DNA of 64,000 bases, taken from NCBI RefSeq assembly GCF_016864375.1, contig NZ_CP069354.1, positions 3,693,501 to 3,757,500 of the forward strand. The letters are read 5' to 3'. Below, one piece after another: positions 35,357 through 43,457 of the stretch (position 1 is its first letter; every line of letters starts with the position of its first letter). This DNA comes from Microvirga sp. VF16 (GTDB taxonomy: Bacteria; Pseudomonadota; Alphaproteobacteria; Rhizobiales; Beijerinckiaceae). Below the pieces are notes generated by a model, which saw only the letters and a program-made list of their open reading frames with translations, made no database searches and had not been told where the DNA came from. A program made the position numbers and the translations under genes.

Positions 35357-36304
35357 ATGCTGCGTCTCATTCTCTCCCGCCTCGTCTCGCTAGCCGTCAC
35401 GCTGCTTGCCGTCTCGCTGGCGATCTTCCTCATCATGGAAGTCCTGCCGGGCGATCCGGCCGCCATCATGCTCGGCACGGCCGCGCGTGAGGATACGCTT
35501 GCGGCTCTGCGGCAGGAGCTCGGGCTCGATCAGCCTGCGCTCGTGCGCTACCTGCAATGGATCGGCGGGATTCTTCACGGCGATCTCGGCACGTCGATCA
35601 CCTACAAGATGCCGGTCGCCACTCTCGTGGCCGAGCGCATGAACGTGACTCTGCCGCTGAGCCTGCTCGCGATTCTGATCTCGACCGCACTTGCACTTCC
35701 GCTCGGGGTTGCAGCCGCGGCGCGTCGCGACGGGCCGGTGGATCGCGCCGTGCTGGTGTTCAGCCAACTCGGTGTGGCCGTTCCGAATTTCTGGATCGGC
35801 CTTCTGTTCATCCTCTTCTTCTCGACTTGGCTCGGCTGGTTTCCCGCCGGCGGTTTTCCCGGCTGGAGCGCCGGAATCTGGCCGGCCTTCCAAGCGCTTC
35901 TGCTGCCCGCTGTAGCGCTCGCCCTGCCGCAGGCGGCTGTGCTCACCCGCGTTACACGCTCCGCGACTCTCGAAGTGATCGGCGCCGATTTCGTGCGCAC
36001 GGCGCGGGCCAAGGGCGTCGACAAGGGCGGGACCCTGCGCCGTCACGTGGTGCCGAATGCGCTCATTCCTGTTACGACGATCCTCGGGCTGCAGCTCTCA
36101 TTCTTCTTCGGTGGCGCAATCCTTGTCGAGAACGTGTTCAACCTGCCGGGCCTCGGACGATTGGCCTATCAGGCGCTCAACCAGCGCGATCTCGTGGTGA
36201 TCAAGGACATCGTGTTGATCTTTTCCGGACTTGTGATCGTCGTGAATTTCCTCGTCGACATCGGCTACGCCATTCTCGATCCGCGCTTGAGGGGTCGGTC
36301 ATGA
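35357..36304 (+). CDS. Peptide-type ABC transporter permease (DppB-like)
   Basis: A 315-residue inner-membrane permease with six membrane segments, starting MLRLILSRLVSLAVTLLAVSL. The periplasmic loop after the first helix has the DppB pattern EVLPGDPAAIMLG and QELGLDQPALVRYLQWIGG, and the EAA-type coupling loop is GADFVRTARAKGVDKGGTLRRHVVPNAL (landmarks only). The only nearby purine-rich sequence, GGGGGAGCAGG, belongs to the flanking repeat and is 17 bp away. The stop overlaps the next permease by 4 bp. Confidence 0.93.
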   Translation: MLRLILSRLVSLAVTLLAVSLAIFLIMEVLPGDPAAIMLGTAAREDTLAALRQELGLDQPALVRYLQWIGGILHGDLGTSITYKMPVATLVAERMNVTLPLSLLAILISTALALPLGVAAAARRDGPVDRAVLVFSQLGVAVPNFWIGLLFILFFSTWLGWFPAGGFPGWSAGIWPAFQALLLPAVALALPQAAVLTRVTRSATLEVIGADFVRTARAKGVDKGGTLRRHVVPNALIPVTTILGLQLSFFFGGAILVENVFNLPGLGRLAYQALNQRDLVVIKDIVLIFSGLVIVVNFLVDIGYAILDPRLRGRS

Positions 36305-37143
36305 GCAAGCGCTCCCGCATCCCACTGAATTCTGCCCTCATCGTCGGCGGAATTCTCACCGCGCTGCTCATTGCCACCGCGCTCGTGTCGCTCGTCTGGA
36401 CTCCGGAAGTGCCGACGCGCGTGCGCGTCGCCATGCGCCTAAAAGGCCCTGGCGAAGTGGGACTTCTCGGCACCGATCATTTCGGCCGCGACGTCGCTTC
36501 GCTTCTCATGGTGGGAGCATGGAACTCGCTCGCCATCGCTTGGCCGGCGGTTCTCCTGGGCGCAGCCATCGGCACCGCCATCGGCTGCGCCGCGGCCGCG
36601 TGGAAGGGTCTCGCCGATGAGATCGCCATGCGCGTCTCGGACGTGGTCTTCGCCTTCCCTGCCGTGCTTTCCGCGATCATGATCGGCGCACTGGTGGGCT
36701 CGGGTCCGCTTGCGGCGATCCTTGCGATTGCCGTGTTCAACATTCCCGTCTTCGCCCGCGTCACGCGCGGCGTCGCACTCCAAGTCTGGACGCTCGATTA
36801 CATCGCAGCAGCCCGCGCCATCGGCAAGCATCCGCTGCGCATCACCTGGGAAGACGTGATGCCCAACATCGCGGGCGCGCTCATCGTCCAGGTGACGATC
36901 CAACTTGCACTCGCGATCCTGACGGAAGCGGGCCTGAGCTATCTCGGCCTCGGCGTGCGTCCGCCCAATCCGAGCTGGGGCCGGATGCTCAGCGACGCGC
37001 AGACCTATCTCTCGCAGGCTCCTCACCTCGCCATCGCGCCCGGCGTCGCCATCGCACTTTCGGTGCTGGGTCTGAACCTCTTAGGCGACGGCCTGCGCGA
37101 TGCGCTTGATCCGACGTTGAAAGGGCGAGGCGCTCCGGCCTAA
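36301..37143 (+). CDS. Peptide-type ABC transporter permease (DppC-like)
   Basis: A 280-residue inner-membrane permease, second of the pair. The N-terminal helix is LIVGGILTALLIATALVSLVW; LLGTDHFGRDVASLLMVGAWNSL is the DppC signature, and the coupling loop is YIAAARAIGKHPLRITWEDVMPN. ATG at 36301 overlaps the previous stop (ATGA), so translation is coupled. It is the last gene of the transporter cluster; the following gene is convergent. Confidence 0.94.
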   Translation: MSKRSRIPLNSALIVGGILTALLIATALVSLVWTPEVPTRVRVAMRLKGPGEVGLLGTDHFGRDVASLLMVGAWNSLAIAWPAVLLGAAIGTAIGCAAAAWKGLADEIAMRVSDVVFAFPAVLSAIMIGALVGSGPLAAILAIAVFNIPVFARVTRGVALQVWTLDYIAAARAIGKHPLRITWEDVMPNIAGALIVQVTIQLALAILTEAGLSYLGLGVRPPNPSWGRMLSDAQTYLSQAPHLAIAPGVAIALSVLGLNLLGDGLRDALDPTLKGRGAPA

Positions 37144-37146
37144 AGC

Positions 37147-38139
37147 TCAGGCGGACATCGTCTTGTGCACGTCGCTGAGGATTTCGTAGGAGCGCAGGCG
37201 CTTGGAATGGTCATAGATCGCGGCTGCGACCATGACCTCGTCGGCGCCGGTCTGTGCGATGAAATTCTCCAACCCGTCCTGCACCGTCTTGGGCGATCCG
37301 ACGAAGGAGCACAACAACATGTTCATGGCCTGCGCCTTCTCGCTGGGCGTCCAGTAACTTTCGATGTCGTCGATGGGCGGCTGGAGCTTGCCGCGGGCGC
37401 CGCGGAACAGATTAGTGAAGGATTGCTGCGCCGAGGTGAAGAGATGGCGCGCCTCGTCATCCGTATCGGCGGCGATCACATTGACGCCGACCATGGCGTA
37501 TGGCCGGTCGAGTTGGACTGATGGCTGGAAACGCTCGCGATAAACCTGCAGCGCCTGCATCAGGGCGCCGGGCGCGAAATGCGACGCGAAGGCGTAAGGC
37601 AAACCCAGCATCGCGGCGAGCTGCGCCCCGAACAGGCTGGAGCCGAGAACCCAGATCGGCACGTTCGAACCCGCTCCCGGCACCGCCCGGATCGCCTGAT
37701 CCGGCTGCACGGCTCCGAGCAGAGCCTGCAATTCGAGCACGTCCTGCGGGAAAGTATCGGCGCTGGTGGGGTCGCGACGTAGCGCACGAAGCGTACGCTG
37801 GTCGGTGCCGGGCGCACGCCCAACGCCGAGATCGATGCGGCCCGGGAACAAGGCGTCTAGCGTACCAAATTGTTCTGCGATCACCAGGGGCGAGTGGTTC
37901 GGCAGCATGATGCCGCCCGCGCCGACGCGCATGGTGTTGGTGCCGCCGGCCACATGGGCGATCACGACACTCGTCGCAGCACTCGCGATGCCGACCATGT
38001 TGTGGTGCTCGGCAAGCCAGTAACGATTGTAGCCCCATCGTTCAGCGTGCTGGGCCAGATCAAGCGTGTTGCGCAAGGCATCGGAAGGTGTGAAGCCTTC
38101 AGGAACGGGCGCGAGATCGAGGACCGAAAAGAGAGGCAT
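37147..38139 (-). CDS. LLM-class flavin-dependent oxidoreductase
   Basis: A 330-residue luciferase-like monooxygenase. The N-terminus SVLDLAPVPEG, the WGYNRYWLAEHHNMVGIASAA block and the GAGGIMLPNHSPLVIAEQFGTLDAL FMN-binding region are typical of the MsnO8/luciferase-like group; GRIDLGVGRAPGTD follows. The substrate is unknown; it needs reduced flavin from a partner reductase. It is convergent with the permease gene, with only 3 bp between stops and no visible terminator. Confidence 0.9.
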   Translation of the reverse strand: MPLFSVLDLAPVPEGFTPSDALRNTLDLAQHAERWGYNRYWLAEHHNMVGIASAATSVVIAHVAGGTNTMRVGAGGIMLPNHSPLVIAEQFGTLDALFPGRIDLGVGRAPGTDQRTLRALRRDPTSADTFPQDVLELQALLGAVQPDQAIRAVPGAGSNVPIWVLGSSLFGAQLAAMLGLPYAFASHFAPGALMQALQVYRERFQPSVQLDRPYAMVGVNVIAADTDDEARHLFTSAQQSFTNLFRGARGKLQPPIDDIESYWTPSEKAQAMNMLLCSFVGSPKTVQDGLENFIAQTGADEVMVAAAIYDHSKRLRSYEILSDVHKTMSA

Positions 38140-38264
38140 GGCGAGGCAGCTTTCTGGTTGCTTCTGCGCTTGAGCCGCAGAGACTTATCAGATCAGGTCT
38201 GCGGGTCCTCAATGCAAGTCACGGTCCGCACCGTTGAGCTCAACTGAGCCGTGCGCGGGATGCA

Positions 38265-38302
38265 GCGAAAAGAAAACCCGGCACTGAAGGATCAGCGCCG
38301 GG
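38265..38302 (-). terminator. Rho-independent terminator of the second TRAP binding-protein gene
   Basis: On the minus strand the stem CCCGGCGCTGA-tcct-TCAGTGCCGGG (38277-38302, one mismatch) is followed by TTTTCTTTTCG. It starts about 27 bp after the stop. Confidence 0.88.
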
Positions 38303-38328
38303 CTCTCAATCAAGTCACGGCAAAATGC

Positions 38329-39417
38329 TTAGCCGCGGGTGCGGGCGCGGATCATGTAGGTATCGAAGGCGTATTCGGCGACTTGGAACCAGAGGTATTC
38401 TTCGTTGCGGAAGGCGCGGATCGAGTCGATCACCTTCTTGAAGTCCGCATTCTGCGCGGAGATCTCAGCATAAACCTCATTCGTCGCCTTGTAGGCGGCG
38501 TCGAGGATCTCCTGCGAGAACGGGCGCAGCTGAGCGCCGGCGCCGACGAGGCTGCGCAGAGCGGCCGGATTCTTGGCGTCGTACTTGGCGAGCATGTCCA
38601 TGTTGGCGGCCATGCAGGCGGATTCGAGGATCGCCTGATAGTTCTTCGGCAGGGATTCCCACTTGCCCTTATTGAACAGGAAGTGGATCGTCAGGCCGCC
38701 CTCCCAGAAGCCTGGATAGTAGTAATACGGCGCAACCTTCTGGAAGCCGAGCTTCTCGTCGTCGTACGGGCCGATCCATTCGGCCGCATCGATGGTGCCG
38801 CGCTCGAGCGACGGATAAATGTCGCCGCCGGCCACCTGCTGCGGAATGACGCCGAGCTTCTGCATCACCTGCCCGGCGATACCGGCGATGCGCATCTTCA
38901 GACCCTGCAGGTCCTGGAGCGTCTTGATCTCCTTGCGGAACCAGCCGCCCATCTGGGTACCGGTATTGCCGCCGGGAAGGGCGTAGAGGTTGTGCTTGGC
39001 CATGAACTCGTTCACGAGGCCGATGCCGCCGCCGTGGTAGTTCCAGGCGTTGAGCTGGCGGGCATTGAGCGTGAACGGAAGTGCCGCTGCTGCCGCGAAG
39101 GTCGGGTCCTTGCCGACGTAGTAATAGGCCGCCGTATGGGACATCTCGACCGTACCGGCAGCGACCGCATCGGCAGCCTGGAAGGTGCCAACGATTTCAC
39201 CGGCCGAGAACGGCTGGATCTGGAACTTGCCGTCGGTGGCTGCAGATACGTACTTCGCCAAAAAGTCGGCGCCGCCATAGATGGTGTCGAGCGACTTCGG
39301 GAAGCCGGAGGTCAAACGCCAACGGATTTCCGGGCTGGACTGAGCAATGGCGGGCTTGGCGACGGCGCCTGCGGCAAGGCCGGCGCCAGCCGTGGCGAGA
39401 AAATTGCGGCGTTTCAT
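38329..39417 (-). CDS. TRAP transporter solute-binding protein, TakP-like (second copy)
   Basis: A 362-residue periplasmic binding protein with a Tat signal (MKRRNFLATAGAGLAAGAVA, cut near KPAIAQ). It is a paralogue of the protein at 16755-17852: both share SPEIRWRLTS-FPKSLDTI, the GGWFRKEI/GGFFRKEI segment, EWIGPYDDEKLGF and a C-terminus ending DT(Y/F)MIR-R. The TakP relatives bind alpha-keto acids. It has its own terminator and no DctQM genes beside it, so it must use a membrane complex encoded elsewhere. Confidence 0.93.
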   Translation of the reverse strand: MKRRNFLATAGAGLAAGAVAKPAIAQSSPEIRWRLTSGFPKSLDTIYGGADFLAKYVSAATDGKFQIQPFSAGEIVGTFQAADAVAAGTVEMSHTAAYYYVGKDPTFAAAAALPFTLNARQLNAWNYHGGGIGLVNEFMAKHNLYALPGGNTGTQMGGWFRKEIKTLQDLQGLKMRIAGIAGQVMQKLGVIPQQVAGGDIYPSLERGTIDAAEWIGPYDDEKLGFQKVAPYYYYPGFWEGGLTIHFLFNKGKWESLPKNYQAILESACMAANMDMLAKYDAKNPAALRSLVGAGAQLRPFSQEILDAAYKATNEVYAEISAQNADFKKVIDSIRAFRNEEYLWFQVAEYAFDTYMIRARTRG

Positions 39418-40020
39418 GAGTGCCTACTCCAGTTCGAGGGCATGTCGCGCTTTTGAGAGAGGCTCGGTAACAAGGGATGGCTGAGCCCGAGTAAAGTTAG
39501 ACGAAAGGCGAAGTTCGCATAGCTGCGTCCCTGGCAACCGGATAGCCCTCCCTCCTGTTCCGTGGGCTGCCTCCACCTCAAACCGTTGATTTGACGGAGA
39601 TGTAGCGGACTCCGACGAACGAGGCGCCAGCTGAATGGCATCGCCACAAATTGCCCGGGCATGATTTCTATGCAACGGGTCCCTGCCAAGCTTGCATGAG
39701 AAGCATGACGAGGGGCAGCTAAATCTAAAGAGGCGCTACCCGATTTGAGCTTATCGATCGCCTCTTCAGGCTTGATTAAATGAAATGATATAACATATAG
39801 CATATGATATAAAGTAGATGAACTTAATCATCATCGCGAAAAATAATTCTCATAAATAAACTATGAGAATCTTGTAGCAATTACTTTGTGAAGCATCAGT
39901 ATTACGAAAGCATACCCCTTACGAGTCATCGGATTATTTATCCCTGGCCACAGATTTGCCACAGTCATTAAATGAGTTTTACCCGAGCAAGGGGAAGGGC
40001 CAACGCGCTCTTATAGGCCG
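39418..40020. other. Long AT-rich gap before the exported unknown protein
   Basis: About 600 bp without a convincing gene. The left part probably holds the TRAP gene's promoter; 39780-39960 is strikingly AT-rich for this genome. It contains a perfect 9-bp inverted repeat ATTCTCATA (39846-39854) and TATGAGAAT (39862-39870) around a 7-nt loop, either a regulatory dyad or a hairpin. A 129-residue minus-strand reading frame across the left part has no ribosome site and unnatural composition. Confidence 0.55.
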
Positions 40021-40776
40021 ATGAACAAGACGCTTATTTTGCTTGGAGCCTCCATCGTCACGCATGGGATGATGTTTAGCGGTGCGGAGGCCCGGCTGGT
40101 CCGCTATGAGATCAACGGAAAACAGTACTCCTACAGCACCAACAACCGCGCCCAGACTGCCGAGGCCAAGAAGCGGATTGCGGCGGCGAAGGCGGCAGAA
40201 GCTGCGAAAGCAAAGGCCGAGGCGGAAAAGTCCAAGTACCCTCTCACTGCGGCCTTCGGCTCATCAGCGCAGAGAGAAGCCTCAGAGGCGGAGGAGCGAC
40301 TTCAGAAACTCCTTTCCGGGCCGCCTGAGTACATGGCGGTTTCGGAACCTGCCCGCGAACCTGCCGACGTCTCCGACAAGAAGCCCCAGGACAAGCCGTC
40401 TCGTCCAGCTTCCATCGCCAAGGCTCCGCAAAAATCCATCGTCGTGGTCCGGGCACCGGCCAGCCCGACGCGGGTAGCGCCTCCAGTGGCTCTCGTCATC
40501 GCCGAACCGGTCGATCCGGAGCGTCAGACAAAGGTGAAGTCCGTCTCCTTCGATATCCAGTCCGGCATCAAGACGACGGTCATGATCGACGGTACGATCG
40601 AGGAGGAGCCGTTTGACAGCAGCGCTCTATCCTTCCTCGCTCCCGAACCGGAGAACACAAACAGTCTGATGGCTTTCGTGAAACAGCTGCGCAAAGTCGC
40701 GCCTGAGGAAACGACCGGTTCGATCGTAACCAGCGTGGCCGAACCGGAGGACGGCTCTTTGATCCGGCATCGCTAG
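40021..40776 (+). CDS. Exported protein of unknown function with charged Ala/Lys/Glu helix
   Basis: A 251-residue protein I do not recognise by function. A signal peptide ends at GAEA; the mature part opens with RLVRYEINGKQYSYSTNNRAQ, then a highly charged Ala-Lys-Glu helix (residues about 45-75), a Pro/Ala-rich region (about 105-160) and a C-terminal part with VKSVSFDIQSGIKTTVMIDG. The layout suggests a periplasmic or envelope protein with an extended, possibly coiled-coil spacer. Base and codon use match the genome, so it is probably native. The ribosome site is weak. Confidence 0.72.
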   Translation: MNKTLILLGASIVTHGMMFSGAEARLVRYEINGKQYSYSTNNRAQTAEAKKRIAAAKAAEAAKAKAEAEKSKYPLTAAFGSSAQREASEAEERLQKLLSGPPEYMAVSEPAREPADVSDKKPQDKPSRPASIAKAPQKSIVVVRAPASPTRVAPPVALVIAEPVDPERQTKVKSVSFDIQSGIKTTVMIDGTIEEEPFDSSALSFLAPEPENTNSLMAFVKQLRKVAPEETTGSIVTSVAEPEDGSLIRHR

Positions 40777-40790
40777 TTTTCAGATCAGCA

Positions 40791-41867
40791 TCAACCGCGA
40801 ATGTCTGACACGCCCGGCTCTAAAATCGTGAGTCGGGCCCGGCTGCAATCGATCTCAGCCATCACGCCATAGGGCAGTGTGGCGATCGGATCAGTGTGCC
40901 CGAAATCGCACTCGGCCAGAACCGGAAGGCTTTCCAGGCCTGCCTCAGCAAGCGCACGCACGACTGCCTCTTCCTGCTCGCTCCTGTATGTCTCATCTGT
41001 CTGGCCGCCGGGACGGCCGAGAACGATCCCGGATAGCCGGGACAGGATGCCCTGAGCAGCGAAATTGCGCAGCCAGCGCAGGACCAGATTTGCCGGCGGC
41101 GCCTCCTCGGAGGTCTCGTAGAAGAGGATCGCTCCGTTCCAGTAGTCCAGCGGCGGCCACCAATCCGAGCCTTTCAGCATCTCCAGAACCTCGGCGCATC
41201 CGCCGATGAGATGCCCGCGCATGGTACCGGTTCCCTGCAGAGTTCGCGGTCCCGTCGAGGGCATCAGCGTTCTGCGGCGGTTTTGATTCTCAGGGTCTTT
41301 CCAAGGTAGGTGCTCGACGGTCCACCCTTCCCTGTTCGGTTCGATCTCGCCGATAGGCGCCGTTTGAAAGATCGCCTTGCGCAGGGAGTTCTCGGCATAA
41401 GCATGCATGCCGCCGTTCTCGGCGAAGCCCGTCATGATCGTCGGACCGTAAAAGGAGCCGAGGCCTGCCTTGAGACAGCCGAAATGCAGGACGGTTGGAT
41501 CGGAATAGCCGAGGAAGATTTTTGGATTGTCCGCGATCACGTTCAGGTCAATATGCGGGATCAGACGAATCGCATCGTCACCGCCGATGCTAACAATGAT
41601 ACCTTTGATCGACGAATCCGCGAAAGCGCGGTTGATGTCCTCAGCCCGTGCCTGCGGATTCTGGTCGAGCCAAGCCGCCTCACGCAACGCATGGGGCATC
41701 TCGACGAGTTCGAGACCAAAGGCTTCCGCCAAGTACTTCTTGCCCGCCTCATAGCGATGAGGAAAAGTGGCCGGCCCGCCCCAACTCGTCGAGACTATAG
41801 CAACGCGATCTCCTGCCCGAAGAGCTTGCGGCCTTATGAGGGGTCGCGAAAAATTTTTGGTATTCAT
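40791..41867 (-). CDS. Peptidase S66 (LD-carboxypeptidase / MccF-like)
   Basis: A 358-residue cytoplasmic serine peptidase. It starts with RPQALRAGDRVAIVSTSWGG; the nucleophile is Ser122 in IFLGYSDPTVLH; the Glu-His partners lie in the C-terminal half (GAILFYETSEEAPPA and CDFGHTDPIATLPYG). The C-terminal features fit the MccF-like branch, which cleaves acyl-adenylate-linked antibiotics such as microcin C, while the other branch recycles murein tetrapeptides; the sequence alone does not decide. It is convergent with the preceding gene, 14 bp apart. Confidence 0.88.
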   Translation of the reverse strand: MNTKNFSRPLIRPQALRAGDRVAIVSTSWGGPATFPHRYEAGKKYLAEAFGLELVEMPHALREAAWLDQNPQARAEDINRAFADSSIKGIIVSIGGDDAIRLIPHIDLNVIADNPKIFLGYSDPTVLHFGCLKAGLGSFYGPTIMTGFAENGGMHAYAENSLRKAIFQTAPIGEIEPNREGWTVEHLPWKDPENQNRRRTLMPSTGPRTLQGTGTMRGHLIGGCAEVLEMLKGSDWWPPLDYWNGAILFYETSEEAPPANLVLRWLRNFAAQGILSRLSGIVLGRPGGQTDETYRSEQEEAVVRALAEAGLESLPVLAECDFGHTDPIATLPYGVMAEIDCSRARLTILEPGVSDIRG

Positions 41868-41973
41868 CGCAGAAGAGCCCCGGGCACAGCATCGACGATA
41901 ACCTGATGGACATTTCAGCCGCCAGGCTCCAAAGCCCTCTTTAACAATCTCGCATGAGCATCAAGGAGACGGC

Positions 41974-42186
41974 ATGGTTGTCAAGGATAGCAACGGGGCC
42001 ACCCTCAACGAGGGCGATTCCATTCAGGTCATTAAGGACCTGAAGGTGAAGGGCTCGTCCACCGTGGTGAAAAGAGGAACCGTGTTCAAGAACATTCATT
42101 TGACGGATGACGAAGGTGAGATCGAGTGCCGGTCAAGCCAGATCAAAGGCCTCGTGCTCAAGACCAGCTTCGTGAAGAAGGTTTAA
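41974..42186 (+). CDS. PhnA/YjdM-type C-terminal domain protein
   Basis: A 70-residue protein equal to the C-terminal half of PhnA (YjdM): KDSNGATLNEGDSIQVIKDLKVKGSSTVVKRGT, then NIHLTDDEGEIECRSSQIKG and the end LKTSFVKKV (landmarks). The zinc-ribbon half with its four cysteines is absent; only one Cys remains. There is a strong AAGGAG site 7 bp before the ATG, so the short form is a real gene, not a remnant. Despite the old name, no role in phosphonate use is established. Confidence 0.88.
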   Translation: MVVKDSNGATLNEGDSIQVIKDLKVKGSSTVVKRGTVFKNIHLTDDEGEIECRSSQIKGLVLKTSFVKKV

Positions 42187-42188
42187 GA

Positions 42189-42290
42189 GCCCTCTCCTTC
42201 CAGCCCCACTTTCCGGCCTTGCAGGCCGCCGGGGACGACATCCGGCTGCTATTCCCGGCCAGAGCGAAGGGGCAGGAAAACCAATCCCAC
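42189..42290. repeat. Degraded family-B repeat
   Basis: CCTCTCCTTCCAGCCCC, GCAGGCCGCCGGGGACGACA and TATTCCCGGCCAGAGCGAAGGGGCAGG follow the family-B pattern with changes. It fills the gap between the PhnA-type gene and slyX. Confidence 0.5.
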
Positions 42291-42309
42291 AAAGTATACA
42301 TCATCTGGA

Positions 42310-42522
42310 TTAATAATGCGGCGGCGGAGGTTCGGGTGCGGATGGCCCGCCCGCATTGTCCTCGACCTCCTGAACGCGGTCGAGGAGCTCGTTCAGCTGC
42401 CGCTTCAAGCTGTCGATCTGCTTCCACTGGGTGATGACGGTCTGGTTCAGATCCTCAATCACCTGATCCTGATAGGCGACACGCACCTCGAGCGCTTCAA
42501 TGTGGGCCTCAAGATCACTCAT
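42310..42522 (-). CDS. slyX: SlyX-family coiled-coil protein
   Basis: A 70-residue protein, mostly one coiled coil (LEAHIEALEVRVAYQDQVIEDLNQTVITQWKQIDSLKRQL region), ending in the proline-rich tail PEPPPPHY that is typical of SlyX. Its function is unknown. The ATG at 42522 overlaps the end of trhO by 8 bp, so the two are translationally coupled. Confidence 0.88.
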   Translation of the reverse strand: MSDLEAHIEALEVRVAYQDQVIEDLNQTVITQWKQIDSLKRQLNELLDRVQEVEDNAGGPSAPEPPPPHY

Positions 42523-43270
42523 CGGATGATCCTATCTCGCCCCGCTGCTCCAGGAGTCCGTGACCGAGCGCAACCCGCTCGTCGAAGACGAAGCATCCGC
42601 CGTTCCAGCGGCTCTCCGCTTCCGAAACCTCTTCCAGGTATTTGAGGATGCCACCCTTGAGGTGGAAGACCTCCTCGAAGCCCTGGGCGAGCATGTAGGA
42701 GCTGGCCTTCTCGCAGCGGATGCCGCCCGTGCAGAACATGGCGACCTTCTTATGCTTCGCCGGATCGAGTTCGTTCTTCACGAAATCCTTGAACTCGCCG
42801 AAGCGGCTGATCCGGGGATCGACCGCTCCTTCGAAGGTGCCCATCTCGACCTCGAAATCGTTGCGTGTGTCGAGCAGCACGATGCCGGGCTCGTCCAGCA
42901 ACCTGTTCCACTCGGCCGCCGTCACATAGGTCCCGACCCGGCGCGACGGGTCGGTCTGCGGATCGCCCAGGGTCACGATCTCCTTCTTGAGGCGCACCTT
43001 CATCCGCTTGAACGGCATCTCGGCCGCTGTCGAGAACTTCAGCTCGAGATTGTCGAGACGACCCTTAAAGAGCATACCTTCTTGCAGCTCGGCCACGAGG
43101 GCATCGATGGCCTCATCGTCCCCGGCCACAGTCCCGTTGATGCCTTCATGGGCGAGCAGAAGCGTGCCCTTGATCCCGAGATCCAGGCAAAGCTTGTGCA
43201 GCGGATCCTTCAACTCCCGGAAGTCAGGCAGCGGGACGAACTGGTAGAGAGCGGCAACTTTGTACGTCAT
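42515..43270 (-). CDS. trhO: tRNA uridine(34) hydroxylase, rhodanese-type (TrhO/YceA)
   Basis: Adds the hydroxyl group at U34 of certain tRNAs, the first step to 5-carboxymethoxyuridine. The 251 residues have an N-terminal acylphosphatase-like domain (MTYKVAALYQFVPLPDF, LLAHEGINGTVAG) and a rhodanese domain with the active Cys180 in AMFCTGGIRCEKASSYML. The family is normally longer (~300) with a Cys-rich tail; the alphaproteobacterial form is short, as here. Overlaps slyX. Confidence 0.9.
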   Translation of the reverse strand: MTYKVAALYQFVPLPDFRELKDPLHKLCLDLGIKGTLLLAHEGINGTVAGDDEAIDALVAELQEGMLFKGRLDNLELKFSTAAEMPFKRMKVRLKKEIVTLGDPQTDPSRRVGTYVTAAEWNRLLDEPGIVLLDTRNDFEVEMGTFEGAVDPRISRFGEFKDFVKNELDPAKHKKVAMFCTGGIRCEKASSYMLAQGFEEVFHLKGGILKYLEEVSEAESRWNGGCFVFDERVALGHGLLEQRGEIGSSDE

Positions 43271-43346
43271 GGCTGCTGTTTATCAGCAGCCTTCACGCGA
43301 AGAAACCCATGCCCCCAGGCCTCGATGTCGCCCCGGATGCATGGGC

Positions 43347-43450
43347 TCAATGGATCCCCTTCCCTCGCCTACGGCTCGCCGGGGATGACAGCGTGGCGCT
43401 AACCGTGGTGTCATTCCCGGCCGAAGCGACGCGGAGGGGAAGGGAATCCA
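43347..43450 (-). repeat. Family-B intergenic repeat, copy 3
   Basis: The halves are in the opposite order to copy 1: GGATCCCCTTCCCTCGCC...CGCCGGGGATGACA comes first, then TGTCATTCCCGGCCGAAGCG...GGAGGGGAAGGGAATCC. It spans the gap between trhO and the amidase and reaches to a few bases from the amidase stop. Confidence 0.75.
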
Positions 43451-43457
43451 AATCCCG

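Noticed and set aside
39414..39803. 129-codon minus-strand frame upstream of the second TRAP binding protein
   Set aside because: It overlaps the TRAP start and promoter region, has no ribosome site and an unnatural composition.
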